Made by a program: the position numbers and the translations under genes. From NCBI GenBank assembly GCA_022793685.1, contig JAAWDI010000019.1, forward strand, positions 1 to 33,412: 33,412 nucleotides of DNA, given 5' to 3'. Below, one piece after another: positions 24,605 to 32,007 of the stretch. The notes beneath the pieces are model-generated. The model was not told the DNA's origin. It searched no databases and worked only from the letters and a program-made list of their open reading frames with translations. Position 1 is the first letter of the stretch, and every line of letters starts with the position of its first letter. The stretch comes from Oscillospiraceae bacterium (GTDB lineage Bacteria > Bacillota > Clostridia > Oscillospirales > Oscillospiraceae).

Positions 24605-24636
24605 AAAGGGAGAAGGGCGGCCGCCCTTCTCCCTTT
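24605..24636 (-). terminator. Perfect 32-base palindrome between M23 and S41 genes
   Basis: The arm AAAGGGAGAAGGGCGG is followed at once by its exact complement. On the minus strand the RNA ends CCCTTTTCACCC, a short U-run. It may be an intrinsic terminator that lowers expression of the S41 gene relative to ftsEX, or an RNA-processing site. Only a weak promoter candidate (TTAAGA, 16 bases, TACAAT) lies before it. Confidence 0.65.
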
Positions 24637-24664
24637 CTGTATTGTATCCTGTTTTCCGCTCCTC

Positions 24665-25894
24665 TTAATACCGGCGGATAAATTTAGAGTCCAACTGGGG
24701 GTAATAGCTCTCCGCGTCCTTCCGCACGCCGTTCACCTGGAATTCCAGATGGAGGTGATAGCCGGTGGAGGAACCGCTGGTGCCCACGCGGCCGATGATT
24801 TGCCCCTGGGTCACCGTATCTCCCGCCTTCACCGTCTGGGAGCCGATAATCATATGGGCATAAAGGGTGGACGTGCCGTTGCCGTGATAGATGACAACAT
24901 ACTGGCCATAAGAGTTGCCGTAGGTGGAAACCGATACCGTGCCGGAGGCCGCCGCGTAGATGGGGGTGTTGCGGGGCGCGGCGATGTCGGTACCGCTGTG
25001 GTTGTGGAACTTACCCGTGATGGGGTGGGTACGGGGGCCGAATTTGGAGGTAAGGGTGTAGTATCCGGCGGGCAGGGGCCAGATATAAGTGCCGTCGCCC
25101 TTGGGCGCGTTCTGGGCGTCCAACTGACGCTGGAGACGCAGAACCTCGGCCAAAACGGCTGCCTCTTCCTTCTTGATGGCTGCCGCCGCCGCCGCGTATT
25201 CGTCCTCCTTCTCCTTGATTTCATTGACCAGCGCCTGCGCTTCCGCCACCTTGCTGTTCAAAGCTTTCTTGCTGGCCTCTTTCTGCTCCTTGACCTTTTC
25301 GACCTCAGCCTTGGATTCCTCAAGGGTCTGCTTGTCGTCCTCGATTTGCTTGCGGATGGCCACCAGATTTTCCATCACTGCGTTGTCATATTCAATGATT
25401 TCGTTGACGAACGCAAAGCGGTCCAGCAGGTCGGCAAAGCTGGCGGCGCTGAAGAGAATGCTCCAATAGGAGACGTTTTCGTCCTCCTCCATCGCCCGCG
25501 CCCGCTGACAGAACAGCTCGAACTGCGCCTCCTCTTTCCCCTGCGCGACGGCAATTTCCGCTTCCTTCTCCGCAATCAGGGCATTGTAGGCGTCAATCTG
25601 CTTTTCGATGTTGGCAATTTCCCGTTCCAGATTGGCCATCTGATCGTCCAGTAGCTTTTTCTGCTCCAACGCCTTGCTTTTGTCGTTCTTGATTTCGGCC
25701 AGCTTCCGCTCCAGCTCCTTGCGCTGGGCGGCAATCTCATTGGCGTTCCCGCGCAGGGCGTCAATCTCACTTTGCGTCACTGCACCGGCGGACGTCACCA
25801 CTGTCGCGATAAGGGGCAGAAGAAGCAATACTGCCAAAATCAGAGCCAATACTGCGGCAAAGCGTTTTTGCCGGCTACGTTGCTTTTTCACCAT
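24665..25894 (-). CDS. EnvC-like M23 (LytM) peptidoglycan endopeptidase with coiled coil
   Basis: A 409-residue exported protein. It has a basic N-terminus and a membrane/signal segment (about 12-36). Two long charged coiled-coil stretches (about 40-115 and 160-255), separated by a helical region (ENVSYWSILFSAASFADLLD), lead to an M23 domain (about 275-385). Zinc ligands are present (NHSGTDIAAP, and HLHLEF), so it should be an active hydrolase rather than a mere activator. EnvC/PcsB-type proteins are switched on by FtsEX to cut the wall at division or elongation sites. ATG at 25894 has GAGG five bases upstream; a GTG one codon on is also possible. It lies 18 bases after ftsX. Confidence 0.94.
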   Translation of the reverse strand: MVKKQRSRQKRFAAVLALILAVLLLLPLIATVVTSAGAVTQSEIDALRGNANEIAAQRKELERKLAEIKNDKSKALEQKKLLDDQMANLEREIANIEKQIDAYNALIAEKEAEIAVAQGKEEAQFELFCQRARAMEEDENVSYWSILFSAASFADLLDRFAFVNEIIEYDNAVMENLVAIRKQIEDDKQTLEESKAEVEKVKEQKEASKKALNSKVAEAQALVNEIKEKEDEYAAAAAAIKKEEAAVLAEVLRLQRQLDAQNAPKGDGTYIWPLPAGYYTLTSKFGPRTHPITGKFHNHSGTDIAAPRNTPIYAAASGTVSVSTYGNSYGQYVVIYHGNGTSTLYAHMIIGSQTVKAGDTVTQGQIIGRVGTSGSSTGYHLHLEFQVNGVRKDAESYYPQLDSKFIRRY

Positions 25895-25912
25895 ATGCAC
25901 CTCGCCACATTG

Positions 25913-26812
25913 TCAGACCTGAAGGAATTTCCGAATTGCCAGCACGGAACCAAGCACGCCAATCACAAAGCCGGTACCGGCAAAGATGGCCAGCACCATG
26001 GGGGCCATCTGGGTATAGGGAATCAGCGTGATAAGCTGGATGGTGTCGGACGACTCGATGGCGCGCCCAATCAGGCCGTACACGCCCCATTCGAGGAAAA
26101 AGGCGGCTACTGCTCCAAACAAGCCGAGAATGAGACCCTCAAAAATAAAGGGCCATCGAATAAAGGAGTCCGTTGCACCGCACATTTTGAGAATTGCAAT
26201 CTCCTCACGGCGGTTGAAGGTGGCCAGCTTGATGGTGTTGGAGATGATGAACAGCGAAATGACCACCAGAATGACCACCAGAATAATGGCGACCGCCGAA
26301 GCCACATTCCGCACGATAACGAAGCCCTGCGCCACCTCAAGGGCGGCGTTTATCTTGGCCACGCCGGGCACCTTTTCCACTTCCGCCACTGTGGACTGAA
26401 GCTGCTCGATGTCCACTACATGGATGCTGTACCGGTGACGCAACGCCTCATCAGGCAGCTCGTCCCAAAGGGCGGCAGTCTCCCCTTCCCGATTCTCCAC
26501 GAACTGCGCCCGCGCCTCTTCCCGTGTGATGAAGGTCACGCTGTCCACGTTCGGAATGGCCTCAAGCGTACTCTTGAGCGCTCTGGCCTCTTCCTCCGTC
26601 AGGCTCTCGTCAATGTAGGCCCGAAACTCGTTTTCCCGCTCCAGCGTGCCGAGCATATCGTTCAGGTTGAGGGCCACCAGCGAAAAGGAGCCCATGATAA
26701 GCAGGCACGCCACAATCATGCACACCGAGGCGAAGGACATAAAGCCGTGGGTAAAAATGCTTTTGGCGCCTTCGCTGAGGTAAAAGCCAATGTCAAACCT
26801 CTGTTTCTTCAT
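25913..26812 (-). CDS. ftsX: Cell division protein FtsX
   Basis: A 299-residue permease-like protein with one membrane helix near the N-terminus (about 27-52), a large outer loop (about 55-160) and three C-terminal helices with the conserved RREEIAILKMCGATDSFIRWPF block. FtsX does not transport; with FtsE it passes a conformational signal to outer-wall hydrolases such as the next gene's product. The start is ATG 26812 with GGGTGG eight bases upstream; this overlaps the 3' end of ftsE by 20 bases. A longer start at 26833 is possible but would deepen the overlap. Length is usual for Firmicutes. Confidence 0.96.
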   Translation of the reverse strand: MKKQRFDIGFYLSEGAKSIFTHGFMSFASVCMIVACLLIMGSFSLVALNLNDMLGTLERENEFRAYIDESLTEEEARALKSTLEAIPNVDSVTFITREEARAQFVENREGETAALWDELPDEALRHRYSIHVVDIEQLQSTVAEVEKVPGVAKINAALEVAQGFVIVRNVASAVAIILVVILVVISLFIISNTIKLATFNRREEIAILKMCGATDSFIRWPFIFEGLILGLFGAVAAFFLEWGVYGLIGRAIESSDTIQLITLIPYTQMAPMVLAIFAGTGFVIGVLGSVLAIRKFLQV

Positions 26813-27485
26813 TGTAATAACCACCCATTCCATCGCTGATGACGCGTCCGCTTTCGATGGCCACCACGCGCTTGGAAAAGCGGTTGACCAAATCCTTTTC
26901 GTGGGTGACCACCAGGACGGTGGTACCCAGTGTATTGATGCGCTCCAAAAGCGTCATGATTTCCAGCGAGCGCTGTGGGTCGAGGTTTCCGGTTGGCTCG
27001 TCCGCCACAATCATGATGGGGTTGTTCACCAGCGCCCGGGCCACTGCCACACGCTGCTGCTCACCGCCGGAAAGCTCCGAAGGGAAATTGTCCTCCTTGC
27101 CAGCCAGACCAACCAACTCCAGCACATAGGGCGCCCGCTTGCGGATATCCCGCTGTGTGGCGCCGATGGCGCGCATGGCAAAGGCAAGATTTTCATACAC
27201 CGTTTTTTTCTCAATCAAACGGAAGTCCTGGAAGATAACGCCCAAGGTGCGCCGCATATAGGGTACCTGTCGGGGACGAATGGTGTTCAGGTTATAGCCG
27301 TTCACCCGCAGGCTGCCCGACGTGGGGGCCACCTCGGCGGTAATCAGCTTCAAAATAGTCGATTTCCCCGAACCGGACGGCCCCACCAAAAACACAAATT
27401 CTCCGTCGTTAATCTGAAGGTCAACGCCCTTCAGCGCCTTCGTTCCGTTGTCGTATTCCTTTTGTACGCCAATCAGTTTTATCAT
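26793..27485 (-). CDS. ftsE: Cell division ATP-binding protein FtsE
   Basis: A 230-residue ABC ATPase with Walker A GPSGSGKSTILKL, Q-loop VIFQDFRLIEKKTVYENL, signature LSGGEQQRVAVARAL, Walker B IMIVADEPTGNLDP and switch His in VVTHEKDLV. FtsE-typical DFRLI and TVYENL distinguish it from other small ABC proteins. ATG at 27485 lies about 10 bases after GGTGGG; the longer open frame back to 27536 is not family-like. It has its own consensus promoter and a 60-base leader, and begins ftsE-ftsX-M23-S41. Confidence 0.97.
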   Translation of the reverse strand: MIKLIGVQKEYDNGTKALKGVDLQINDGEFVFLVGPSGSGKSTILKLITAEVAPTSGSLRVNGYNLNTIRPRQVPYMRRTLGVIFQDFRLIEKKTVYENLAFAMRAIGATQRDIRKRAPYVLELVGLAGKEDNFPSELSGGEQQRVAVARALVNNPIMIVADEPTGNLDPQRSLEIMTLLERINTLGTTVLVVTHEKDLVNRFSKRVVAIESGRVISDGMGGYYNEETEV

Positions 27486-27543
27486 AAAGCGGCATCCCAC
27501 CTGTAACTTTTTGTAACCTTTTGCGCGTTGCTGCACTATTATC

Positions 27544-27572
27544 AGTATACTTTTTTATCAAAGCGGTGTCAA
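27544..27572 (-). promoter_or_regulatory. Consensus promoter of ftsEX
   Basis: Minus-strand TTGACA (27567-27572), a 17-base spacer and TATACT (27544-27549), in an AT-rich stretch. It is separated from the upstream regulator by a strong terminator, so ftsEX has an independent start. Confidence 0.8.
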
Positions 27573-27657
27573 CAAATTCAGACGTCTTTTTTCATTTTTA
27601 TACAAATTTATGTCAACTTCTCTGCTTTACGCTTCGCGAAAAAAGAAACAAATAGTT

Positions 27658-27696
27658 ACAGGCGGACGCCGGTATGCTACACCGGCGTCCGCCTGT
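27658..27696 (-). terminator. Strong terminator after the PucR-type regulator
   Basis: Perfect 16-base arms (ACAGGCGGACGCCGGT and complement) with a seven-base loop, beginning 13 bases after the stop codon. The minus-strand tail (AACTATTTGTTTC) is U-rich. Confidence 0.85.
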
Positions 27697-27709
27697 CGAT
27701 TTTACTCCA

Positions 27710-28801
27710 TTACGATTCAATGCCGCGGGAAAGCAAATACTTCTTGACCATCAGGGCCACCTTAAACGTGATGGCATCGTCGAATTCCCGCAGGTCGAGG
27801 CCAGTCAGCTTCTTTATCTTCTCCAGCCGGTACACCAAGGTGTTGCGGTGAACGAAGAGCTTCCGGGCAGTCTCGGACACATTCAGGTTGTTCTCAAAGA
27901 ACTTGTTGATGGTAAACAGGGTCTCCTGGTCCAAGGTGTCGATTGGGTTCTTCTTAAAGACCTCTTGGAGGAACATCTGGCACAGGGTGGTAGGCAACTG
28001 ATAGATAAGCCGTCCGATACCCAAGTTTTCATAGTTGATGATGGACTTCTCGGTGTCGAACACCTTGCCCACCTCAATGGCCACGCCCGCTTCTTTATAG
28101 GCCCGCGCCAAATCGCGGATATGGCCCACAATGGTGCCGATGCCAATAACCGTCTTAACGCCCAGTTCCTCGTCCAGAGCGGCCTCAATCTGCTGCGCCA
28201 GCTTATCCAGCTCTTTGGCCTCCGCGCCCTCCTGAAGCTGCTTGATGAGGGCCACGTCAGTCTCGCTGATGGAAAGCACAAAGTCAGTCTGACGGTCGGG
28301 GAACAGGTTCTGAATCACATCAATCACAGCAACATCCGGCTCGCTCACCTGCCGCACCAAGAGCACTGCGCGGAGCACTTCAGAGGCAAAATGCAGCTCC
28401 TTGGCCCGAACATAAATATCCCCCAACAGGATATTGTCAGAAATGATGTTCTTGACAAAAGTGGCCTTGTCATGCTTTTCCTCATAATAGGTTTTGGCGC
28501 CGTTCAAGGCAACCGCCGCCATAGAGCACACCAGTTTCGCCTCTTCGTCGTCTCCTGCCGTAAATACGGCATAGTCAAATTGGGCGCTCCAACCGGAAAG
28601 AGCGCGATAGGTCTTGCCGTCAAACACAACGCTGCCGCTTTCCGCAGCATTAACCGCACCCACCGCGTCGGGCCAGGTTTCGCCAATACAGGTCAGCTCG
28701 TTGCAGGCTACCACCGTCCCCGATGTGTCGATGACGCCAATCGCACGGTCGGTGCTGTCCTTCATTTGGAGGACAATGCTCTGAAATATCCTGCTGGACA
28801 T
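27710..28801 (-). CDS. PucR/CdaR-type transcriptional regulator
   Basis: A 363-residue soluble protein. The N-terminal third (about 1-110) resembles a small-molecule sensor fold (RAIGVIDTSGTVVACNE); the middle (about 120-290) is GGDEF-like or CdaR-middle in character (TVIGIGTIVGHIRDLARAYKEA). The C-terminal 65 residues are a PucR-type helix-turn-helix (NNLNVSETARKLFVHRNTL, then YRLEKIKKLTGLDLR). Family members respond to metabolites such as sugar diacids or purines; the ligand here is unknown. ATG at 28801 follows GAGGTG; a longer TTG start is less likely. It has its own promoter and terminator, directly upstream of ftsEX, so a role in wall or division control is possible but unproven. Confidence 0.88.
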   Translation of the reverse strand: MSSRIFQSIVLQMKDSTDRAIGVIDTSGTVVACNELTCIGETWPDAVGAVNAAESGSVVFDGKTYRALSGWSAQFDYAVFTAGDDEEAKLVCSMAAVALNGAKTYYEEKHDKATFVKNIISDNILLGDIYVRAKELHFASEVLRAVLLVRQVSEPDVAVIDVIQNLFPDRQTDFVLSISETDVALIKQLQEGAEAKELDKLAQQIEAALDEELGVKTVIGIGTIVGHIRDLARAYKEAGVAIEVGKVFDTEKSIINYENLGIGRLIYQLPTTLCQMFLQEVFKKNPIDTLDQETLFTINKFFENNLNVSETARKLFVHRNTLVYRLEKIKKLTGLDLREFDDAITFKVALMVKKYLLSRGIES

Positions 28802-28848
28802 ATGGAACACCTCTTCTTCCAAACACGTTTTGTTACGCTTTTGTCATT

Positions 28849-28877
28849 ATTATACCTGTTCGCGGCGTGTTTTTCAA
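28849..28877 (-). promoter_or_regulatory. Promoter of the PucR-type regulator
   Basis: Minus-strand TTGAAA (28872-28877), a 17-base spacer and a perfect TATAAT (28849-28854), about 50 bases before the start codon. Confidence 0.75.
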
Positions 28878-28917
28878 TAGGAATACGTAATTTTTTTGTG
28901 GAAAATGCCGAAAACTC

Positions 28918-29631
28918 TCATAAAATACCTGCTGCACGGCAAAGGTCATCAATTTCAGACGCCTCCAGCGGCCGCCACTGCCCACTACGGAGGGACAGGT
29001 CCAATTTCAGCGGCCCCATAGACAGCCTCCGAAGCGCCAGCACCGGCTTGCCCCGCGCCGCCAGCATCCGTTTGACCTGATGGAATTTCCCCTCCCGCAG
29101 GGTGACCAAAGCGGCGTTCTCCCCCGGCAGCGGCTCCAAACCGGCGGGCTGGCAGACCAGACCGTCCCCCAACGTCATGCCCGCAGCAAATGCCTTTACA
29201 TCTGCTTCGTCCACCACGCCCTCTGTTCGGGCCAAATAGACCTTATCCACATGGCGTTTGGGGGACAGCAGACCGTGGGCCAGCGCGCCGTCATTGGTCA
29301 GCAAAAGCAGGCCCTCCGTGTCCTTGTCCAGCCGTCCTACCGGAAACAACCCCACCCGGCGCAGATGCTCCGGCAGAAGGTCAAGCACGGTGGGCTGACG
29401 GCTGTCCTCAGTGGCGGAAAGCACACCTGTCGGCTTGTTCATCATCAGATAAACGTTCTGTCCACAGGTAAGCGGTTCGCCGTCCACTCTGATGTCGTCG
29501 GCCTCGCACTTTTCCTCCGCCCGCAAAACGTGTCGCCCCCCGGCCGTTACCCGTCCGGCGCGAATCAGCTCTTTTGCATCCTTCCGTGACCAACGGCCCG
29601 TATTCGCCAGCAGCTTGTCGATACGCTCCAC
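28918..29631 (-). CDS. RsuA/RluB-family pseudouridine synthase
   Basis: A 237-residue protein with an N-terminal S4 RNA-binding domain (about 1-60: MERIDKLLANTGRWSRKDAKE) and a synthase domain with the catalytic aspartate in GRLDKDTEGLLLLTNDG, plus KVYLA and the C-terminal EGKFHQVKRMLAA block. The family makes a pseudouridine in 16S or 23S rRNA; which site cannot be told from here. The start is GTG 29629-29631 with GGGGAGAG upstream. It is divergent from the DUF4830 gene across 127 bases. No terminator was seen before the PucR promoter that follows. Confidence 0.93.
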   Translation of the reverse strand: MERIDKLLANTGRWSRKDAKELIRAGRVTAGGRHVLRAEEKCEADDIRVDGEPLTCGQNVYLMMNKPTGVLSATEDSRQPTVLDLLPEHLRRVGLFPVGRLDKDTEGLLLLTNDGALAHGLLSPKRHVDKVYLARTEGVVDEADVKAFAAGMTLGDGLVCQPAGLEPLPGENAALVTLREGKFHQVKRMLAARGKPVLALRRLSMGPLKLDLSLRSGQWRPLEASEIDDLCRAAGIL

Positions 29632-29667
29632 CGTCTCACTCTCCCCTGCATTCTCGCTCTGTCACAG

Positions 29668-29721
29668 TTACAGTAAATCTGTTCCTATTCTATCATAGAT
29701 TTCCACCTTTGCACATAACAA
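29668..29721. promoter_or_regulatory. Overlapping divergent promoters sharing a near-symmetric -10 element
   Basis: Plus strand: TTACAG (29668-29673), 17 bases, TATCAT (29691-29696), reading toward DUF4830. Minus strand: TTGTTA (29716-29721), 18 bases, TATGAT (29692-29697), reading toward the pseudouridine synthase. The two -10 boxes occupy the same bases. Neither -35 is consensus, so each alone is only a fair match. Confidence 0.4.
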
Positions 29722-29758
29722 TGTCCCAGAGAAGGATGGACAGAGAGGAGATTTTGTT

Positions 29759-30250
29759 GTGTTTATTTTTACTGCCAAACTGAACAAAAAGAGAATTGTC
29801 GCCGGTATGCTGGCAATCGCCCTGCTGTGCGGCGTGGTCTACACCGGAAGCGTGGTGGTGCGCAGCGGCAGCATGACCGCCGCCGCCGTATCCGGAGAGA
29901 GCGGAGAGCGAAAGGGTGTCAAAACCAACGAAGACCGGATTGCCTATCTGGCCGAATTCGGCTGGGCGGTGCTGGATGAGCCGGTCTCCACAGAGGAACT
30001 GCAATTCCCTGACGTTTTTAGCGACGGCGCCTATGCAGATTTTCTGTCCCTGCAAGGGGAGCAAGGGTTTGACCCCACCAAGTATGCAGGCAAGCGGGTA
30101 AAACGCTACTCCTACCGCATCACCAACTATCCCACCGGCGAAGAAGGGGTGGTCGCAGACCTCTACATCTATAAAAACACTGTTATCGGCGGCGAAGTCC
30201 TTAACCCGCAGTTAGATGGGTTCCTCCATGGCCTAAATATGCCCATCTGA
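29759..30250 (+). CDS. DUF4830 domain protein with N-terminal membrane anchor
   Basis: A 163-residue protein: short basic N-terminus, one membrane segment (about 12-34), then an outer domain (about 55-160) with the DUF4830 pattern: RIAYLAEFGWAVLDEPV, EQGFDPTKYAGKRVKRYSYRI, TNYP and IGGEVLNPQLDGFLHGL. The family is common in Clostridia and has no known function. The start is GTG 29759-29761, with GAGGAG about eight bases before it. It is a plus-strand gene opposite the minus-strand majority and is followed 94 bases later by DUF169, which has its own promoter. Confidence 0.85.
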   Translation: MFIFTAKLNKKRIVAGMLAIALLCGVVYTGSVVVRSGSMTAAAVSGESGERKGVKTNEDRIAYLAEFGWAVLDEPVSTEELQFPDVFSDGAYADFLSLQGEQGFDPTKYAGKRVKRYSYRITNYPTGEEGVVADLYIYKNTVIGGEVLNPQLDGFLHGLNMPI

Positions 30251-30280
30251 GCATCTTTGACAAATTTCTATCGTTTTCTA

Positions 30281-30309
30281 TTGCCTTTTTTGTCAGATAG
30301 GCGTAAAAT
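30281..30309 (+). promoter_or_regulatory. Promoter of the DUF169 gene
   Basis: TTGCCT (30281-30286), a 17-base spacer and TAAAAT (30304-30309), about 35 bases before the start codon. A TTGACA also occurs at 30257-30262 but lacks a good -10 at the right distance. Confidence 0.5.
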
Positions 30310-30344
30310 GAGAGAAATTAAAAGGGTAAGGAGGACTCTGGTTT

Positions 30345-31106
30345 ATGTTGTCGCAAAAAGCAAAGGATTTGTTCGCAAAGCTCGATATGCAGTTCCCCCC
30401 TGTCGCCATCAAATATTGCTATGCCCAGCCGGAAGGAATCCCCCGCGTTGACAAGACGCTTTCCTTCTGCCAGTTTGTGAAAGAGGCGCAGGACACAGGG
30501 AAGGCTTTCTACATCACTCAAGAGGACGATAACTGCTTTGGAAGAATGGCGCTCGGCATGATTCCCAAGCCGCCCTTTGAGGCCAGCGGCCAGGCCGGCT
30601 ATGACTTCGGCGTGTTCCGTACCCAAGGGGCTAACGCCCGTCTGTACAACACCTTCCCCACGCTGGTTCCCGGCTCGGTCAACTATGTCATTTTCGCTCC
30701 GGTGGCCGTCTGCGATTTTGACCCTGACCTCGTTTACTGCGTGGCAAACACCGACCAGGCGGATATTCTGATGCGCGCCACCAGCTACATCACCGGCGAC
30801 CTCTGGGAAAGTAAGAGCGCCCACGTTCTCAGTTGTCCGTGGATGTACGTCTATCCTTACCTGTCCGGCAAGGTGAATTTCTGCATCTCCGGTATGCACC
30901 ACGGCCTGAAGCGCCGCAAGATATACCCTCAGGGCCTGCATTTGATTGCCATTCCCTATCAGAAGCTGGATGAAGTCGTCACCGCTCTGGGCGAGATGGA
31001 TTGGAAGCTCATCGCCATGCGGGAAGATGAAGAGGGCAAAGCTCTGCTGAAAGCCAAGATGGACCACTGGAAAGAGATGAACAAGGACGCAATTCTGAAA
31101 GAGTAA
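30345..31106 (+). CDS. DUF169 family protein, cysteine-rich
   Basis: A 253-residue soluble protein of the DUF169 family: N-terminal AKDLFAKLDMQFPPVAIKY, the block FCQFVKEAQDTGKAFYI, then DDNCFGRMALGM and the C-terminal PYQKLDEVVTALGEM. Seven cysteines (including 25, 42 and 64) are spread along it; a metal or Fe-S role has been a natural guess for such proteins but is not shown. The family is frequent in anaerobic bacteria and archaea and has no established biochemical role. ATG at 30345 follows AAGGAGG by ten bases. It ends at a strong shared terminator. Confidence 0.9.
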   Translation: MLSQKAKDLFAKLDMQFPPVAIKYCYAQPEGIPRVDKTLSFCQFVKEAQDTGKAFYITQEDDNCFGRMALGMIPKPPFEASGQAGYDFGVFRTQGANARLYNTFPTLVPGSVNYVIFAPVAVCDFDPDLVYCVANTDQADILMRATSYITGDLWESKSAHVLSCPWMYVYPYLSGKVNFCISGMHHGLKRRKIYPQGLHLIAIPYQKLDEVVTALGEMDWKLIAMREDEEGKALLKAKMDHWKEMNKDAILKE

Positions 31107-31115
31107 CCAAGACGT

Positions 31116-31151
31116 AAAAAGGCCTCTGCCATGCGGCAGGGGCCTTTCTTT
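31116..31151. terminator. Bidirectional terminator between DUF169 and mscS
   Basis: Arms AAAGGCC-T-CTGCC and GGCAG-G-GGCCTTT pair around ATGC. Plus-strand tail CTTTATCTT serves DUF169; minus-strand tail TTTTTACG serves mscS, whose stop codon is at 31155-31157. The two genes converge here. Confidence 0.88.
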
Positions 31152-31154
31152 ATC

Positions 31155-32003
31155 TTACGGCTGCATCATATGTACATTGAGATGTGGATAGGTCATCTCA
31201 ATTCCCTTGCGGTCAAAGCTTCGCTTGATTTCCTCCAACAAGTCATAGTAAACCGGCCAATAATCCTCATTTTTGCACCATATCCGCACCACATACTCGA
31301 TGGCGTGGTCGCCATACCCCTGCAAACGGATAAAGGGCGCAGGCTCCTCCAAAATACGCTCACCCTGCGCGGCGACTGCATCAACAAGCGCCGCTTTCAC
31401 CGCATCCACTGGCGCGTCGTAAGATGCGGATACTGTCAAGTCCACCCGACGGTTCCCCTCGGTGGAATAATTCACCACCCGTCCGGAGGACACCTCGCTG
31501 TTGGGGATGGAAACCCGCTTGTTATCCAGCGTATTGAGCTTGGTATATACCAAATTGATTTCCAACACTGTGCCGGAATGACCGCCTATCTCTACAAAGT
31601 CCCCTACCAGAAACGGCTTGGTCATCAGCAGCATAATGCCGCCCGCCAGATTGGACAGCGTCCCCTGCAAAGCAAGAGACAACGCTAATCCCACCACGCT
31701 AAACAGGGCAACCAGCGAGGTCACGTCAACCCCTAACGAGCTTGCCACAATAAGCGCCGTCAAGAAATAGAGCAGCACCCGCGCCACAGAGCGAATAAAA
31801 CCATGAAGCGTCTTTTCAATTTTTGAATGGCGGAGGAATTTGTTCAGGATGCTCATCAGCACCCGAATCATCACAAGGCATACCACCAACGTGATGACAG
31901 CCACCAAAACCTGATGACCGTTGATGCCCCGCACCTCCGCGGGCACCAGCGCTTCCACCACGTTCTGCATGTTGTCGGGAAGCGCGCTCGTACTCTCAGG
32001 CAT
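31155..32003 (-). CDS. mscS: Small-conductance mechanosensitive channel (MscS family)
   Basis: A 282-residue MscS-type channel. Three membrane segments lie at about 30-55, 70-92 and 95-122; the pore helix is GLALSLALQGTLSNLAGGIMLL, shortened here to its Ala/Gly-rich core ALQGTLSNLAGG. It continues into the beta domain (KPFLVGDFVEIGGHSGTV) and the C-terminal cytoplasmic vestibule (MTYPHLNVHM). It opens under membrane tension and releases solutes on osmotic downshock. ATG at 32003 lies 4 bases after the degV stop, so translation is likely coupled. Length is close to E. coli MscS. Confidence 0.94.
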   Translation of the reverse strand: MPESTSALPDNMQNVVEALVPAEVRGINGHQVLVAVITLVVCLVMIRVLMSILNKFLRHSKIEKTLHGFIRSVARVLLYFLTALIVASSLGVDVTSLVALFSVVGLALSLALQGTLSNLAGGIMLLMTKPFLVGDFVEIGGHSGTVLEINLVYTKLNTLDNKRVSIPNSEVSSGRVVNYSTEGNRRVDLTVSASYDAPVDAVKAALVDAVAAQGERILEEPAPFIRLQGYGDHAIEYVVRIWCKNEDYWPVYYDLLEEIKRSFDRKGIEMTYPHLNVHMMQP

Positions 32004-32007
32004 GGCG

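Noticed and set aside
27674-29080. 468-residue plus-strand open frame
   Set aside because: Runs antisense through the PucR-type gene, its promoter and the pseudouridine synthase; no ribosome site.
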